Below, in pieces: positions 6,231 to 7,820 of a stretch of DNA of 7,820 nt. The stretch comes from Armatimonadota bacterium (GTDB lineage: Bacteria; Armatimonadota; Zipacnadia; Zipacnadales; FEN-943), in NCBI GenBank assembly GCA_029777735.1, contig JAKORR010000529.1, forward strand, positions 1 to 7,820. Reading direction: 5' to 3'. The position numbers were made by a program, and so were the translations under genes. The stretch's first letter is position 1. The number at the start of each line of letters is the position of its first letter. Below the pieces are notes generated by a model. The model searched no databases. It worked only from the letters and a program-made list of their open reading frames with translations, and had not been told where the DNA came from.

Positions 6231-7064
6231 TTAGGACATCCGCAGGGGGCGCAACAGCCGATCCGTCACCCTGCGCAGCAAACCCCGCTTCACCGAGTAC
6301 CGCAGGCGACGCCAGTCGAGGTCAGTGGCCTCCCCGGCCAAGGCTAACTCGATACCACTGAATTCGCGCGCCCGGCCTCGATGCCTGCAGAAGGCGCCTA
6401 CCTCAAGCCTCTTGTTGTCGTAGACCAGACTCACCTGCCCCGGGGAGCCAAAGAAATGCTCGACTATGAACCTGTCGGCCCTCGACAGGAATACCCCGAA
6501 GCCCGGATGCGAGTGGTACCAGCCGACCACGCCGGCTCCGTCCTCGCGCCTGGAGACTTGGTCCAGGGCCTCTTGCCAAGCCTCATGGCTCATTGTCACC
6601 TCGACAGGACTCGCGGGCAACTCCCGGCCGAAGGCCACGTCCCAAATAAGTGTCCGCGGCCTGTTGTCTCTAGGGGCCGCGCCGACTAGCAGACCGACCA
6701 CTTCACAGTCACGATGCTCATCGGCCTGAGCCATGATACGCGCCATGGCCGACCACCAGAGCCTCACAGCCCATGGGCGGCCCGGACTGCCGAGCATTAC
6801 CACTTGCCCAGCATCCGGGCAAGAGACCAGAGGTGCCTTGCGCACCTCGATAGGACCTAGCTCGATGTCCAGGTCTTCCTCTTCCCGCAGTACCTCGTCC
6901 TGGCCCGGGGCCGACTCCCTGCTGGCCGTGGCACCCAAGCTGGCAGCGTTGCAAGTGTCCTGGGCGTCACAGATGTCCGCGGCGTTGCCCACACCAGCAG
7001 CGCCCTCCTCAGCACCAGTCGAGAACAGCGAATCGCGATTGTCCTCGTCAGGGCCCAAAGACAC
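6231..7064 (-). CDS. JAB/MPN (JAMM) metalloprotease-like protein, candidate modifier isopeptidase
   Basis: JAMM proteases use zinc to cut ubiquitin-like proteins from targets or from precursors. The motif is complete: a glutamate in CEVVGLLVG, then HSHPGFGVFLSRAD giving H-x-H-x7-S-x2-D, so an active enzyme is likely. Before the domain is a disordered acidic region with EEEDLDIELGP at 6852-6884, the peptide shared by the operon. After it is a basic amphipathic tail (about 6234-6290, rich in Arg and Leu), possibly for membrane or partner contact. I chose GTG at 7064 because GGGGAG lies 10 bases upstream and overlap with the preceding gene is then only 17 bases (277 residues). A GTG at 7133 would give 300 residues but an 86-base overlap and a very Arg-rich N-terminus. 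There is no membrane helix. The E2-like gene follows after 28 bases. Confidence 0.92.
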   Translation of the reverse strand: MSLGPDEDNRDSLFSTGAEEGAAGVGNAADICDAQDTCNAASLGATASRESAPGQDEVLREEEDLDIELGPIEVRKAPLVSCPDAGQVVMLGSPGRPWAVRLWWSAMARIMAQADEHRDCEVVGLLVGAAPRDNRPRTLIWDVAFGRELPASPVEVTMSHEAWQEALDQVSRREDGAGVVGWYHSHPGFGVFLSRADRFIVEHFFGSPGQVSLVYDNKRLEVGAFCRHRGRAREFSGIELALAGEATDLDWRRLRYSVKRGLLRRVTDRLLRPLRMS

Positions 7065-7820
7065 CCTCTCTGCTCTCCCCTCTCGAACCGGGCGAAGACG
7101 ACGGTGGACCCACCTCTTCCACAGTCTCGCCACCTGTGGTGGCCTCGGGCTGCGGCGTTGTCTCGCCCTCGCCGGGCTTGGCGCCCACCACAGGGACTTC
7201 GTCCGACGGCGGAGGCCCCGGCATCAGGGCGCTGATGGGCGGTAGCCAGATCCGCTGGTCGGCTTCCAGCGTGTCTCTACGCAGCCCGTTGATGGCCTGA
7301 ATCGCGGGCGCCAGGTCTTCTCGCCCGTATTCGTCCTTGCAGACGTCGGCCAGCGATATCTGGCCCGCGGCGAGATACCAGCGGCCTTCGTCTCGCCGCC
7401 CAAGCTCTTGGACAGTCTTCTGCAGGCTTGCGATCTGTGCCTGCAGGTTTGTAAGCTCGGTCTGCATGGCCTTCAGCCCACTGTCCTGTGCCAGGCTGTA
7501 GGCCTGCATGATCAGGATCACAAAAAGCGCCAGGGCCACACCCCAACCCAACCACCATATACGCTCGGCAAGGCTCTTCGATCCGGATGCTGCGTCGGTA
7601 GGAACCACCATCGGTATCGCCTCCGGCAGTGGGAGCACCGCTTCTTCCGCCGGCCGACGCTCGAGCGCCTGGTAGAGTCGGTCCGACGGCAAACGCGTGA
7701 TCTGACCTTCCTGCCAGCCGAAGCAGCCAAGTTCGCGCCTCACCGGGTCAACCACCACGGCCACTTGCCACGGCTGGGCAAAGAAGTTCCTGTGGATGAA
7801 CTGATCATGGTCGCTGAGAA
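7048..7820 (-). CDS. Membrane-anchored JAB/MPN protein with coiled coil and LysM-like domain (N-terminus outside window)
   Basis: The frame is open to the right edge, so the N-terminal half of the JAB domain is missing. The first visible residues, LSDHDQFIHRNFF..PWQVAVVVDPV, are the S-x2-D end of a JAMM motif and the following strand; its E and H-x-H residues would lie beyond the edge. GTG at 7764 falls inside this domain and is not the real start. Then come a linker, one membrane helix (about 7492-7560), a coiled coil (about 7400-7480) and a LysM-like domain at about 7237-7383 (YLAAGQISLADVC..YG...AI.AINGLR..L.ADQRIWLPP). A Pro/Glu/Thr-rich tail contains SDEVPVV, a weak echo of the shared peptide. 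With the JAB half in the cytoplasm, the LysM-like half would be outside, linking the system to the cell envelope. It overlaps the second JAB gene. The LysM call is moderate. Confidence 0.88.
   Translation of the reverse strand, partial: LSDHDQFIHRNFFAQPWQVAVVVDPVRRELGCFGWQEGQITRLPSDRLYQALERRPAEEAVLPLPEAIPMVVPTDAASGSKSLAERIWWLGWGVALALFVILIMQAYSLAQDSGLKAMQTELTNLQAQIASLQKTVQELGRRDEGRWYLAAGQISLADVCKDEYGREDLAPAIQAINGLRRDTLEADQRIWLPPISALMPGPPPSDEVPVVGAKPGEGETTPQPEATTGGETVEEVGPPSSSPGSRGESREGVFGP

Noticed and set aside
7065..7133. Upstream GTG start for the second JAB gene
   Set aside because: It would overlap the preceding gene by 86 bases and add an Arg-rich stretch that looks like read-through of the other frame; GTG 7064 has the better-placed GGGGAG. 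The choice is not certain.
2569..7820. Assignment to Pup-proteasome, CBASS or Bil-type systems
   Set aside because: No Pup, PafA, proteasome, cyclic-nucleotide synthase or tandem ubiquitin-like gene is visible; FHA, TPR and RING membrane proteins are not the standard partners of those systems.
1..7820. CRISPR arrays, tRNA/rRNA genes, insertion sequences
   Set aside because: No regularly spaced repeats, no tRNA-like cloverleaf, no rRNA and no transposase or terminal inverted repeats were seen.

Overview
The window is high-GC bacterial chromosome. The FtsK and ArgG sequences and the overall gene style would fit a Chloroflexota-like bacterium, but that placement is inference and no marker here settles it. 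Two housekeeping genes lie on the + strand: the 3' end of an ftsK/spoIIIE DNA translocase gene (1-911) and a complete argG for argininosuccinate synthase (1151-2356). Between them is a 239-base spacer with a candidate promoter and an RNA leader. In that leader two mutually exclusive hairpins compete next to the argG ribosome binding site.

From 2569 to the right edge everything is on the - strand and reads as one operon. In transcription order (right to left) it encodes: (1) the C-terminal part of a JAB/MPN (JAMM) protein with a membrane segment, a coiled coil and a LysM-like domain, cut by the window edge; (2) a second JAB/MPN protein with a complete metalloprotease motif; (3) an E2 ubiquitin-conjugating-enzyme-like protein with HPN and the active-site cysteine; (4) a zinc-ribbon plus RING-like protein with two membrane segments; (5) a glycine-rich multi-pass membrane protein with a C-terminal FHA domain; (6) a single-pass membrane protein with TPR-like helices. 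Spacers are short (28, 147, 73 and 36 bases) and genes 1 and 2 overlap.

This is a bacterial ubiquitin-like conjugation/deconjugation locus: a conjugating enzyme, a candidate RING ligase and two candidate isopeptidases, tied to the membrane. Neither a ubiquitin-like modifier nor an E1 is in the window; if present, they should lie beyond the right edge. The most unusual feature is a short peptide shared by all five complete proteins of the operon: an acidic run followed by alternating hydrophobic and acidic residues (core L-D-[VIL]-[DE]-[IL]). It sits in disordered N-terminal or C-terminal tails, sometimes twice per protein. It resembles eukaryotic SUMO-interacting motifs and could be the docking peptide that holds the system together or binds the modifier.

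The argG and TPR genes converge on a 212-base spacer with no recognisable coding content and no canonical terminator.
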